DNA from: Nansenia antarctica
Lineage: Eukaryota > Chordata > Actinopteri > Argentiniformes > Microstomatidae
Length of the DNA stretch: 64,000 nucleotides
Direction of reading: 5' to 3'
Assembly: GCA_963989245.1 (NCBI GenBank)
Contig: OZ022339.1
Location: 15,546,758 to 15,610,757 of the forward strand
The notes below the pieces were generated by a model that worked only from the letters and a program-made list of their open reading frames with translations, searched no databases and was not told where the DNA came from. Both the position numbers and the translations under genes were made by a program. Shown piece after piece: positions 52,797 to 64,000 of this stretch. Numbering within the stretch: position 1 is the stretch's first letter; each line of letters begins with the position of its first letter.

Positions 52797-53130
52797 TGTG
52801 ATACTATCACACAAGCCAGATTTATCATGGAATACCAACATGTTATGCTTTGAGATGGTGCTAACCGTTGAAGCGAAAGAGCCTGTAGTATCTTTGCTGG
52901 AGAGAAAGTGTGTCACTCTGCACTGTAGCTGTGTTTTCCCACCCAGAATGTAGCAAGGGGACGTTGCTCTTGTTCACTGGGACATTGGAACTGTCAGGGA
53001 TGTGCCACTCACCTACCTGCTTCACCTGGGAGACCTGGGTATCCCTCCGTCTCCATGTACCTGTTAATTCCTGTTTCTCCCATTTGGCTGATCACGGCTT
53101 ACCCACACACACATACACAAACACACACAC

Positions 53131-53185
<55 letters not shown>

Positions 53186-56100
53186 TGCCTCGGGCGCCAC
53201 AGAGGGCCACAGCCCACTTACCATAGGCTGTCAGTTGGCTTCTTAACAAAGACGAAGGGAATATAATTAAATCAGATTTACCTTTGATACCCAGCCAGCT
53301 TTGTAATTAATTAATTCACCCAGGGTGTGCTGGAATTACGCTCCGTTGAGAGACAAGCAAAAAAATAAATAAAAGCCTTTATACTGGAGCCTACTTTGGG
53401 GACAAAACACACAACTACTGTTGGTGTCCTCCCGTTCCCTTCTCATTCCTCATCCACCCCCCCCCATCCACCCTCTTGTCCTCAGAGGAGGGGAGTAAAG
53501 AAGTTAAGTGGTTGTGTGTTTGAAATAATGACCCTGGTCTGATGTTGAGGCCTCATCAGCCAGAGTGCCTGAGGCCAGGAAGCTAATGCGGGACGACAGG
53601 GCTTCCTTACAACATCCCGCTAATTTGCCCTGACCTTTCCAGCGACTGTGAAGATGGGAAACGATTGTAGATGACGTTGTGAGTGTCACACAGCTCCAGA
53701 AAGAGCAGTGGAGGTCCACCACAGCATCTGTGGGAGGAATGGAGACCGACGCAGGACATACCCACACGCACACCTGCACACCTGCACGCCTATAGTCAAG
53801 GACCCCAATTGAAATAAGCCAGTGGCTTTCTTGGGTTTTTATCCTTTTAGTTTGACCTTGTATGTAATATGTACTTTCATGTACCTACTTCTGCAAACAT
53901 TCTAATAACGTTTTCTGCAAACATTCTAATAAAGTTTTCAATCAATCAATCAAAAACCCTGGTTGGGAAAGATGCATAATCGTTAGCATCGTAGCATAAT
54001 TATCTAAGTCATATTTTGGCCAAATTGAGATATCTGCCTAACTCTACTCTCCTAACGCTGCTGATTCACTGTGAATTATTGCCTCTATGCCATCAGCCTA
54101 TCAGAAAGCTTGTTACATTCCAAAATCATTATCTGCCCAAGTCATCTCTTTGACATAGGCATTTTTGACTCTACATACAAAGATGTCTCGGCTGACCACA
54201 AGTGAAGCATGACTTTGGCAATTATGCTATGAGGCTAACGATATGACAACAAGCAACCATTCCATGGGCATGTGGGGGAGGGTTCTTGCAATGTAAAATC
54301 CAATGGAATCCCATCGCTCTGTCCAGTTCACCCCACCTAGATCAGATATTTTTTAAATAAATATGAATACTTTTATATACTGTTCTGTTTTTAATCTCAT
54401 GTGCATGGAGTGCGTAGTATTGTTACATGATCCTATTAATGATATACTGTAGGTAGGCTATGTATCGTGTTCATTATTTAAACTTCTTAACATTCTTGAA
54501 TTCTTTTCCTAATGGAGGTGTATAATCTATGGTTCTGGACTTTTTCCTGTCTTTTTTTACATTTGAGTAATGGGCGAGTAACATTAACGAGGTTAAATAT
54601 TGTATATTCATACATTTTTATCACACTTTGAGTAATCCTCAGTATGTAATAGAACAGAACGATATCCCACCAACATTAGACAATTATGCAAAAAACACTG
54701 AAGCTGTTGAAATATATTTTGTAGAAGTCACTTAAATCAGCGGTTAGAGTGGAGATGAACTGAAACAGTAGAGAACAGTGCTCAGGCCAACTTTTAAAGT
54801 GCAGAAGTGTGGTCTTCCCAAAATGTAGTCATGAGGGTCTAATTGAATTCTGCACTTTGGTGTGCACTTCTGGTGGTTTGTGTGTTACTTTGATGTGCAC
54901 TTCTGGTGGTTTGTGTGTTACTTTGGTGTGCACTTCTGGTGGTTTGTGTGTTACGAGAGGTAATATATTCCAAGTGAGGACCGAAGTTCAAATCCCAAGT
55001 GAGGACAATGAAAAGATGCCATCATATCAATGACACCATTGTTCAGATAAGTGAAATACGGGTAGGAAACTAGAACAAATCGAAAATATTTTTGTCTTTT
55101 TTATTTAGGTATCCATTTAGTTAGGCAGTTCACGTTACATCAATATTAGACTTTTAAATTTGTATTTACTCAAATAGGCAACATTTTAAAAACTACTCTC
55201 TTCAACTATGAGAGTCTGATGCTGACCGTCAACTGGCAATGTTTAAGCATGCAGCAACGTTGGATAACAACCTTAAGTCAATGTTTAAAAATAACCATCA
55301 CATAACGACATCTAATAAACTGTTTTCCAACTAGCATGTGAGTAAGGGAAACCGTCAAATAACAATGTCAATCCAACATTGCAAAAGCAACGGAGCTCCA
55401 GTGTGTGTATTTTAATGTTTAAAAAACAATACTCTCATAACGTTTGATTAGGTTTTGACTGTTATACTACTAGGCTATATATTTTCCTTTCAAGGATAGC
55501 TGAATATCTTTAGTAGATCCTGTTATTCTCTTTTTGGCTTTTTTAGTTTGTTGGATCAGCTATCAAAACATCCCTTCTGCACTGCCTGTGTATTTGAACA
55601 ATAAACGTCACAGCTGTGTACGTTCCCTGCATTCGATATGACGCCGAAGAGGAGGCCTGGAAGATATTTCTCTCGCGTTATCAACAACATCAAGCATTTT
55701 AATCAATGAGCCTTCACTTCCTACATAATTTATCCTGCAGACTGCCCCACATAAAAAGTAGAGCTGCATTGTTTTTTTTTTTCATAGTTTGTAAATTACT
55801 GCCACCACCAAGTAAAAAGCATCTGAAACCACTTCCGTAAATTATGGCTGATAAATAGTCATGAATCACTTATGGAATTGAGAGACAGTTGATTTATAAA
55901 TTCAGAGCTGACTGCATGAGGATATATGGGCCACAGAGCTGGGAGGATTTGGTGAGGTCCTTATGCACATTCATCATTCTCCACTCAAACCATGTTAAAT
56001 GACTGCTTCTACAGTATTACGTCATGTACTGTGTCTAGATTATTTTAGCATCCCCCCCCTGTCTGTTGGCCAACAATGGGTTAATGTTCTATTCCAAGGC

Positions 56101-56360
56101 TTTTCTTCTGTTCATGTGCACTTCTACCCACAGTCCATGTGTTAACTCTGGCCTTGAGCTTTACACTTACCTGAACCTTGAATAAAGAACTCAAAACTTG
56201 TTAATCAATCTTATGTGAGGTTTGAGACATCGATCTCAGACCGTGTTATGTCTCCATTGTGATAAATATTTCAGAGTAATTATTATTAAACAGAATGCCT
56301 ACATTGAACAGGGCTTGTCTACTCCAAGCTTAGTAACCTAACCCTAACCTACCCCCCTCG
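52797..56360. other. intergenic DNA
   Basis: No gene. It has (AC)n at about 53102-53181, a 33-bp tandem repeat at about 54857-54955, a short LINE-like tail with (atca)n at about 53890-53955, and a low-repeat, TAAT-containing stretch at about 55640-56000 that could be regulatory. Confidence 0.45.
54857..54955 (+). repeat. 33-bp tandem repeat, 3 copies
   Basis: Units of 'ctttggtgtgcacttctggt' plus 'ggtttgtgtgtta', with one g/a difference. The unit is a multiple of three, so an ORF crosses it, but nothing else supports coding. Confidence 0.85.
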
Positions 56361-56361
56361 C

Positions 56362-56378
56362 CCCCCCCCCCCCCCCCG
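56362..56378 (+). repeat. poly-C tract
   Basis: About 16 consecutive C, 100 bp left of the large minisatellite. Confidence 0.85.
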
Positions 56379-56479
56379 CCAGAATTGGTTGGCCTTAACC
56401 TCAGGGTATTCCTCTGTAATGAACTCTGAGCTCCCCTCTCTCTCTTTCCCCCTCTCTCTCTTTCCCCCTCTCACTCCCT

Positions 56480-58892
56480 ATTGGTCTTGGTCTTGTTTGT
56501 AGTCTTGGTCTTGTTTGTAGACTTGGTCTTGTTTGTAGACTTGGTCTTGTTTGTAGACTTGGTCTTGTTTGTAGTCTTGTTCTTGTTTGTAGACTTGGTC
56601 TTGTTTGTAGACTTGGTCTTGTTTGTAGTCTTGGTCTTGTTTGTAGTCTTGGTCTTGTTTGTAGACTTGGTGTGGTTAGTAGACTTGGTCTTGTTTGTAG
56701 TCTTGGTCTTGTTTGTAGACTTGGTCTTGTTAGTAGACTTGGTCTTGTTTGTAGTCTTGGTCTTGTTTGTAGTCTTGGTCTTGTTTGTAGACTTGGTCTT
56801 GTTTGTAGTCTTGGTCTTGTTTGGAGACTTTGTCTTGTTTGTAGTCTTGGTCTTGTTTGTAGACTTGGTCTTGTTTGTAGACTTGGTCTTGTTTGTAGAC
56901 TTGGTCTTGTTTGTAGTCTTGGTCTTGTTTGTAGTCTTGGTCTTGTTTGTAGACTTGGTCTTGTTTGTAGTCTTGGTCTTGTTTGTAGACTTGGTCTTGT
57001 TTGTAGACTTGGTCTTGTTTGTAGACTTGGTCTTGTTTGGAGTCTTGGTCTTGTTTGTAGACTTGGTCTTGTTTGTAGTCTTGGTCTTGTTTGTAGACTT
57101 GGTCTTGTTTGGAGTCTTGGTCTTGTTTGTAGACTTGGTCTTGTTTGTAGACTTGGTCTTGTTTGTAGACTTGGTCTTGTTTATAGACTTGGTCTTGTTT
57201 GTAGACTTGGTCTTGTTTGTAGACTTGGTCTTGTTTGTAGTCTTGGTCTTGTTTGTAGTCTTGGTCTTGTTTGTAGACTTGGTCTTGTTTGTAGTCTTGG
57301 TCTTGTTTGTAGTCTTGGTCTTGTTTGTAGTCTTGGTCTTGTTTGTAGTCTTGGTCTTGTTTGTAGACTTGTCTTGTTTGTAGACTTGGTCTTGTTTGGA
57401 GACTTGGTCTTGTTTGTAGACTTGGTCTTGTTTGTAGACTTGGTCTTGTTTTTAGACTTGGTCTTGTTTGTAGACTTGGTCTTGTTTGTAGACTTGGTCT
57501 TGTTTGTAGACTTGGTCTTGTTTGTAGACTTGGTCTTGTTTGTAGTCTTGGTCTTGTTTTTAGACTTGGTCTTGTTTGTAGACTTGGTCTTGTTTGTAGA
57601 CTTGGTCTTGTTTGTAGACTTGGTCTTGTTTGTAGACTTGGTCTTGTTTGTAGTCTTGGTCTTGTTTGTAGACTTGGTCTTGTTTGTAGACTTGGTCTTG
57701 TTTGTAGACTTGGTCTTGTTTGTAGACTTGGTCTTGTTTGTAGACTTGGTCTTGTTTGTAGACTTGGTCTTGTTTGTAGTCTTGGTCTTGTTTGTAGACT
57801 TGGTCTTGGTCTTGTTTGTAGACTTGGTCTTGTTTGTAGACTTGGTCTTGTTTTTAGACTTGGTCTTGTTTGTAGACTTGGTCTTGTTTGTAGACTTGGT
57901 CTTGTTTGTAGACTTGGTCTTGTTTGTAGTCTTGGTCTTGTTTGTAGACTTGGTCTTGTTTGTAGACTTGGTCTTGTTTGTAGACTTGGTCTTGTTTGTA
58001 GACTTGGTCTTGTTTGTAGACTTGGTCTTGTTTGTAGACTTGGTCTTGTTTGTAGTCTTGGTCTTGTTTGTAGACTTGGTCTTGGTCTTGTTTGTAGACT
58101 TGGTCTTGTTTGTAGACTTGGTCTTGTTTGTAGTCTTGGTCTTGTTTGTAGACTTGGTCTTGTTTGTAGACTTGGTCTTGTTTGTAGACTTGGTCTTGTT
58201 TGGAGTCTTGGTCTTGTTTGTAGACTTGGTCTTGTTTGTAGACTTGGTCTTGGTCTTGTTTGTAGTCTTGGTCTTGTTTGTAGTCTTGGTCTTGTTTGTA
58301 GACTTGGTCTTGGTCTTGTTTGTAGACTTGGTCTTGTTTGTAGACTTGGTCTTGTTTGTAGACTAGGTCTTGTTTGTAGTCTTGGTCTTGTTTGTAGTCT
58401 TGGTCTTGTTTGTAGACTTGGTCTTGTTTGTAGACTTGGTCTTGTTTGTAGACGTGGTCTTGTTTGTAGACTTGGTCTTGTTTGTAGACTTGGTCTTGGT
58501 CTTGTTTGTAGACTTGGTGTTGTTTGTAGACTTGGTCTTGGTCTTGTTTGTAGACTTGGTCTTGTTTGTAGACTTGATCTTGTTTGTAGACTTGGTCTTG
58601 TTTGTAGTCTTGGTCTTGTTTGTAGACTTGGTCTTGTTTGTAGTCTTGGTCTTGTTTGTAGACTTGGTCTTGTTTGTAGACTTGGTCTTGTTTGTAGACT
58701 TGGTCTTGTTTGGAGACATGGTCTTGTTTGTAGACTTGGTCTTGTTTGTAGTCTTGGTCTTATTTGTAGACTTGGTCTTGTTTGTAGACTTGGTCTTGTT
58801 TGTAGACTTGGTCTTGTTTGTAGACTTGGTCTTGTTTGTAGACTTGGTCTTGGTCTTATTTGTAGACTTGGTCTTGTTTGTAGACTTGGTAT
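56480..58892 (+). repeat. 18-bp minisatellite, about 134 units
   Basis: Unit cttgtttgtagacttggt, repeated for 2.4 kb. The main variant replaces the A of 'gtagac' by T. Less common changes are ggag, ttag, atag and tagt in the same region. Several units have a 6-bp insertion (ggtctt), and one single-base deletion at about 57370 shifts the reading frame. Five of six frames are open because the unit is 18 nt and only one frame contains TAG; hence ORFs up to 743 codons encoding (LFVDLV)n, (LVCRLG)n, (PSLQTR)n, (QVYKQD)n and (TKSTNK)n. No promoter, splice site or recognisable flanking domain supports translation. Confidence 0.95.
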
Positions 58893-59426
58893 TGGAGGGG
58901 AGAGGGGAGGAGAGGAGCAGAAGCTGCATGTGTCCACAGGGCATCCTCCTATCCTCTCCAAGAAAAAGACAACACACCCTGGGTTTCAGAGACACAGGCA
59001 AGGCCGTTGTTTGATGAGCTCTGTGGGTGTTTCATCAACAGTGAAGCGTTTATTGTGATGTTGTTTTACTTTGGTGGTGTTTTACTCTGGTGGTGTTTTA
59101 CTTTCGTGGTGTTTTTGTCACATGATTTACAAACACAGAGAGAATCCTTCCCTCTGATGCCAACAACCAGAATGGACTGAGTTGATATTGTGATAAAACA
59201 TTTGATATCATTTGAATCTATACAGCTGTTTTCATGCTTTTACATTTCCAATGTTACAGAGGTTTTTTACAAATGATGATCCCAATCAGCTGATTCAAAG
59301 ATTCACATTACAGATCATACTTTGTTATAAACTGTTAGTGTGTGTTACAATTTACCAGTGCTGCCACCTCATGAATGGCGTCTGCTTGAGGCAAGATAAA
59401 TTGAGGTACGCATTTGTGACTGATCG
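58893..59426. other. intergenic DNA right of the minisatellite
   Basis: No gene. Two or three 'ttttactttggtggtg'-like repeats at about 59065-59115. Confidence 0.4.
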
Positions 59427-59771
59427 GCTGGTGAAAGGGGGAACGAGTCGGCCAACAAGTTGGCCAACCAATCAAAATGTTCCGATTTTTATTTTGAAAC
59501 ACGAAAAATGCATTTCAACGTTGCTGAAAATCACAACACGCACTCGCTAGTCAAGCTAAAATACTGCAATGCAATGGATTCGGTGAGCAATCCCCACTGC
59601 TACCTAGTTAACTATAACGCTACTACTTTACACTGTTAGCAGGCTCACAAAACAAGCTGTGTTAGTTGACTAGCGAGTGTGTCATTGATTTTCAAAAACG
59701 CTGAAATGTATTTACATTAAAAACAATAAAAGTCCAAACATTAAATCGGCACTTGTTACCCCTTTCACCAG
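59427..59771. mobile_element. palindromic MITE, copy 2 with intact outer ends
   Basis: Outer inverted repeat ctggtgaaaggggg (left) and cccctttcaccag (right). Inside, long imperfect arms pair: 'cgatttttattttgaaacac', 'tgcatttcaacgttgctgaa' and 'cactcgctagtcaa' on the left with 'ttgactagcgagtgtgtcat', 'acgctgaaatgtatttacat' and 'taaatcgg' on the right. The transcript would fold into a long hairpin. It matches 43299-43565. Confidence 0.8.
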
Positions 59772-60109
59772 CAGCTGTCACATTTGAACAGTATAGGACC
59801 CTAAGCTACTGCAGACAATTGATTGAGTAAATTATCGCTTTTCAACATTGCAAACTATGCTCAAGAAATTACATTAGTATTGCAAAGTGATAAGAAAGCA
59901 TACTATACATATCTATGCTAAATCCTGTGCATGGAGCTGGGATCTTCCCTTGTTTTTTTCAGTGGACATACTCATGTGCTCATCCCTCCTCCACAAGCCC
60001 TACTGGCCTTGGGCCAAGAGACACATGTTGGCCTGCTCTAAGACACACACAAAGCTTGTTCTCCTATTAACAGACACGTCTAGATAATCTCACTAATCGC
60101 ACACAAACA

Positions 60110-60121
60110 CACCCACGCAAG

Positions 60122-60197
<76 letters not shown>
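60110..60197 (+). repeat. (AC)n microsatellite
   Basis: Nearly pure AC array of about 75-85 bp. Confidence 0.95.
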
Positions 60198-60202
<5 letters not shown>

Positions 60203-61097
60203 GCACATATACAAATGTTCACTCAAAAATGTCTCTTCAAAGGAAACCCTTTTTTTTTTTCCGGAATGACGAGGCACCTTTATATAATTCTGAGATGTCA
60301 TCTGAGTACTTGGCTGAGTCATTTTGGGATTCAAGCACACTCCCTTCAAAAGGTTTTATTTGATCAACCCCCTCTTCCCTCAGGGATTTCCCTATTGGTT
60401 GTGACAGGGGAACAGGGCTGGAATAGGACTCCATGCTATTAGAGCTATCTGGGGAAGTACAGTCCTGTATATATATCACCTCCACCAGTGTCCTCTCCCT
60501 TGATAAACTGCATTTACTGACCACGGAGGACAACCAAGGTTAGAGCTGAGATGAAAAAGAACAAAACATCCTCTGTTTCGACTTCCCGAATGGAATGGTG
60601 ACACATTCCACCCCGCTGGAAAACATTTCCAAATCATTTTGACAATTCAAAAATAGCAGGAGGTGTCTGAAACCCCTCGCAGTATTCTCCAATGATTCTA
60701 AACATTGATGTAATGACAGTTACTCTGTGAATGTGATACAATCCATGCAGGCCCCGAGGCATCCACGCAAGGAGATATGTACTTATAGTCTAACATAAAA
60801 CACGCATGTCAAGACAGTATGCAAACATTTGCCTACATGCACTCAGCCGGATTAAACAGACGCATAAATTATCACACCTCATCATATTTTTTTTTGTGAC
60901 AGAGAGGCAGTCAGTTGTTTCCCTCACAATCCCCTTGTCTCACAAAACATCACTGGCACCACTCAGAGCTGGCCCGGCCCAGGGAGTATGCCCTGCTATA
61001 TATCCACTCTCCTACCAGCAATGACTGAGCGAACATAAGCTGTGGCGTTTGTTCGTTCTCTCTCTCTCTCTCCCTCTCTCCCTCTCTCCCTCTCTCC

Positions 61098-61140
<43 letters not shown>

Positions 61141-62470
61141 TCTCTCTCTCCCTCTCTCTCTCCCTCTCTCTCTCTCTCTCTTAGGATTTATAGCCCTCTG
61201 GCTGCAGGCTGATTAGAGCACTGCTTGTAAAACGTATTTTGGCATGTACACAGGTTTTACTGGAGCTTCTCCTGTCACACAACACCCATACATCAATACC
61301 AGAGAGGAGAGCTGTAGCACAGAGGGACCCCCCCCACCCCCCCACCCCCTTCCTGCATTGTTTCACCCCAACTTTGGGGAGGCACCTTAACCGCCATCAC
61401 CTGACATTGAGAGAGACAATGGGAAAGTAGCCGTGTGATATTTGGATGATAGCCAGTCCATGTCTCTCTCTCTCTCTTTATTGTCAATGGCTGCGTTGCT
61501 GTCTATTCTCACACACATGTCCTTTATTCTAGTCAGAGGCGGGATGGATGTCAAGCTGTTCTTTGCTGTAAAAACATTCTTGAAGTAAGTTAGTGAGCAG
61601 CATTCGACATTCCTGAAAACTATCCCACCGTTCTCCCAAATGTACCTCCTACACACTCTGTTTTTGAGATGTGGAACTAGAACAAATTGTTTGTGGACAA
61701 ACCGTGCAGTTTGTTCAATGTTGTGTCTGTGCGCGGAAGTTATTTTGTCTGAAACTTTGTTCCCCCTGCAGCGGTTGAAAAACAGGTCTCTCATGAAAAA
61801 TAGATTTCTTTTTTTTTTTCTCAACGAGACTAACCTGTATAAATAAAATTTGAATTAAAAAACAATTCATCATAAAAACACAGATGTATCAGACCGGTGG
61901 TCACTAGGTCACACTAAATGACTGTATCTGTGCGTTTTCAATGCAAACTGAGACCCAGCAGATCTCCCCTCTCCCCTCATCAAACCCACTTCTAACAGAG
62001 CGACTCCGAGGTCGTCTGGCTTAGGCAACACAACAGCTCATCCAGCCGTTTTCCTGGCCTCCCTCCAAGACTCCTCTGAGCCTCAGAGGAAGTATCCGTG
62101 AGGTCTGCTACCTGTCACCTAAACTTCCAACGTGATTTGTGACAGCGCCGTCTGACCAGAACAATCGCATTAACAAGCGCCGGAAGGCCCTGGCTGTCAG
62201 TCCCCGCTGGTACCATGTGAGATCTTTATTAAATTACAATTATGAGACGACAAGTCCTCTCGTTGTTCCACTGGGCCGAACGGACGGCGCTTGGACACGT
62301 GCCACTGTCACATGAGCGCAGGGTGAGTCATGTCTCTGGGGCCGTCTGTGTTGCCGCCTCCACTGGCCTTCCTTCTTCTCACCAGACCGGCATGGCTGTA
62401 CAGTTTGGGTATATCTATCTACATCTCTCTATATATATATATATATATTATTATTTTTTACCACTACGAA
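60198..62470. other. intergenic DNA
   Basis: No gene recognised. It holds a (TC)n/(CCCTCT)n array at about 61055-61181, a poly-C stretch near 61330-61347, and a short (AT)n at about 62431-62449. A 145-codon minus ORF at 61387-61824 has no family feature. The 62090-62300 segment is repeat-free and may be regulatory. Confidence 0.45.
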
Positions 62471-62796
62471 CAATGGACCTATCGCTAAGCCACGGCCCCA
62501 AAATAGAAATTGTCCAATCATATCACAGCAAAAGTCACGACAGGCAGAAAACTCGGACAAACAACTCGCTAATATCTGATGGTGAAAAGCTTCTAGACGA
62601 AATATTCTTGTCATCTTAAAAAAAAACATATCTATTACTTGCTGTGGTAAATCAGAAATCAGAAATTTGCCAACTCCCGCCATTGTAAGTCGTTAAATGT
62701 CATTCAGTCACGGTCGGTCAGTCAGTCACTGTCAGTGAAGCGTTGTTTGTTTGTCCAAGTTTTCAAAGGGGGTGTGGCTTAGCGATGGGTCCATTG
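62471..62796. mobile_element. 326-bp MITE with 29-bp terminal inverted repeats
   Basis: Left caatggacctatcgctaagc and right-end complement caatggacccatcgctaagc differ at one base in the first 20 and continue to 'cac(g/a)(g/c)cccc'. It has no transposase and no obvious target duplication. A roughly 50-codon ORF passes through the left half but is probably chance. Confidence 0.75.
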
Positions 62797-64000
62797 ACTT
62801 TTCAGTCTCTGATGCTTATAAGTGAGGAGCAGTGCATTCTGGGTAGAAGCACAGTAGCTCTCATACAGTAGACTACAGAGTTCTAACTTGACATTGGGCC
62901 GACCCACAGACTGGCTACTCAGACCCACGGCGTGCCAAGGTTCCTTGGTTCAACTCAAATGCTCTCAAATAGGGTAGAGAAATAGAGCTAAAATAGAGGC
63001 CAGTGTCAATTCATTAAGCAGTCTAAGTCCTACACCTGCCAGTCAAATGCCATGAAACAAATACATTTCAATTGAAATCCCTGTTCCACTAAATGACTTG
63101 AAGTCCATAGTAGCTACAGTATAGGTTGTGTCAATTGTATGAGGCCCTCTTTGCGGCAATTTTAAAAAACGGACTTAAAGGTCGTTCATTAGGAATATTG
63201 TCAGGCAAGTCCACTAAACAATTACTTCTAGCAATCTGCCTGGGTGCATTAACGTTATTTACAACCCCCCACCTCATGTAAATATATAAATTGGGGCGAA
63301 CAGAAAATCAACCCCTCTCTCGGGGACAATGCAAGTCACAGCGGCACCTAGTAATTCACTGATGCAGATAACAATAGCAGAGTCTGCATACTGTATGATA
63401 ATGCCCTCGGAGGGTAAACTATGTGTGGTACTTAGCGTGTGTGTGGGCCGAGGAAGTGACATATGCAGAGAGGCAGCAAGCGGTCCTAAAGGATCGATAA
63501 AGCCCCAGTTTGGGATTTATGACGACGCCCCATCGATCAATTAGGAGCTGACTGTTCAAAGTGCTCAGAGCTGCCAATGGGTATTATAACTAAATCAGAG
63601 CCAGGACAGAATTACTGTAGTGCGGGAGACAAACTTCAGCATTGAGCTCTTGGAATTGGCTGTGCAGGCTTTTCAAAGGCTTATGAGTGGAGACAGAGAC
63701 AGTGTTCGTGTCTACAAGCTCGCTGTCAGTAAGGTTGACGATGTTCCATTGCTGCATGTTTATTAATATGGCTGTGTTATGGCCAAGCACGATGATATCT
63801 CGCTGTAAAATAACAAAGCACCATATGACTTATATGTTCTACAATATATATGTGTCTTAACTTGTGTATATATGTTTTATTTGGTCTATAATAAAGCAGA
63901 GTGGATAGTAGAATAGCAGAGAATAGTGGAGTCGTCTTGTAAAAGCCCAGTCAGTACATAAGTGTCAACCACTTCTCATTCCGTTTTAGATTTTGGGAGT
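62797..64000. other. intergenic DNA, low repeat content
   Basis: No gene. The last 800 bp (about 63180-63800) are repeat-free with balanced composition and no convincing ORF, so they are a candidate for conserved non-coding DNA. AT-rich 'atatatatgtgt' near 63844. Confidence 0.35.

Noticed and set aside
56481..59014. Long ORFs (up to 743 codons) on both strands
   Set aside because: They are translations of an 18-bp tandem repeat without stops; no start context, splice sites or non-repeat domain supports a gene.
60237..60533. 98-codon minus-strand ORF with Ser-rich content
   Set aside because: No recognisable family, no splice boundaries, and it overlaps a poly-T run; likely chance.
61387..61824. 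145-codon minus-strand ORF
   Set aside because: Ends in Lys-rich poly-A translation and a (GA)n-derived stretch; no domain or splice support.

Overview
This window is nuclear DNA from a ray-finned (teleost) fish. Four spliced protein-coding genes have vertebrate architecture with GT-AG introns. Between and inside them lie a 5'-truncated L2/CR1-type LINE, tRNA-derived SINEs, many TIR-type non-autonomous DNA transposons and very long dinucleotide arrays. I cannot name the order or species from sequence alone.

Gene-bearing left part (about 2.1-31.1 kb). vdac2 (+, coding 5286-10479, 283 aa) is complete and encodes the mitochondrial outer-membrane porin. A neurofilament-medium-like intermediate filament gene (-, 15957-12861) follows tail to tail. 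Its distal tail appears to continue in other reading frames beyond the annotated stop. fbxo47 (+, 18694-23285, 450 aa) is complete in 10 coding exons. A LINE reverse-transcriptase ORF (+, 25089-27017) sits between fbxo47 and comtd1. comtd1 (-, 30976-27929, 246 aa, 7 exons) is a membrane-anchored O-methyltransferase. vdac2 and comtd1 are also neighbours on human 10q22. The neurofilament gene and fbxo47 lie between them here, while human FBXO47 is on chromosome 17, so the order is a fish-lineage arrangement. The four genes share no obvious pathway; the link is positional.

Right part (about 31.1-64 kb). This looks like a gene desert. It holds one isolated, perfectly spliced exon of the ecd (ecdysoneless) type at 36899-37016 with no recognisable partner exons, decayed LINE pieces, several MITE families (two of them with two copies in this window), (AC)n/(CT)n microsatellites, and a 2.4 kb minisatellite of an 18-bp unit (56.48-58.89 kb) that is open in five of six frames. 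In human, COMTD1 is followed by the ZNF503 desert, which is rich in conserved enhancers. Several low-repeat, TAAT-rich stretches here are candidates for the same kind of element, but this is inference.

No prokaryote-like system, CRISPR array or rRNA was seen. The most unusual items are the shifted neurofilament tail, the orphan ecd exon, the triplicated comtd1 splice donor and the 18-bp array.
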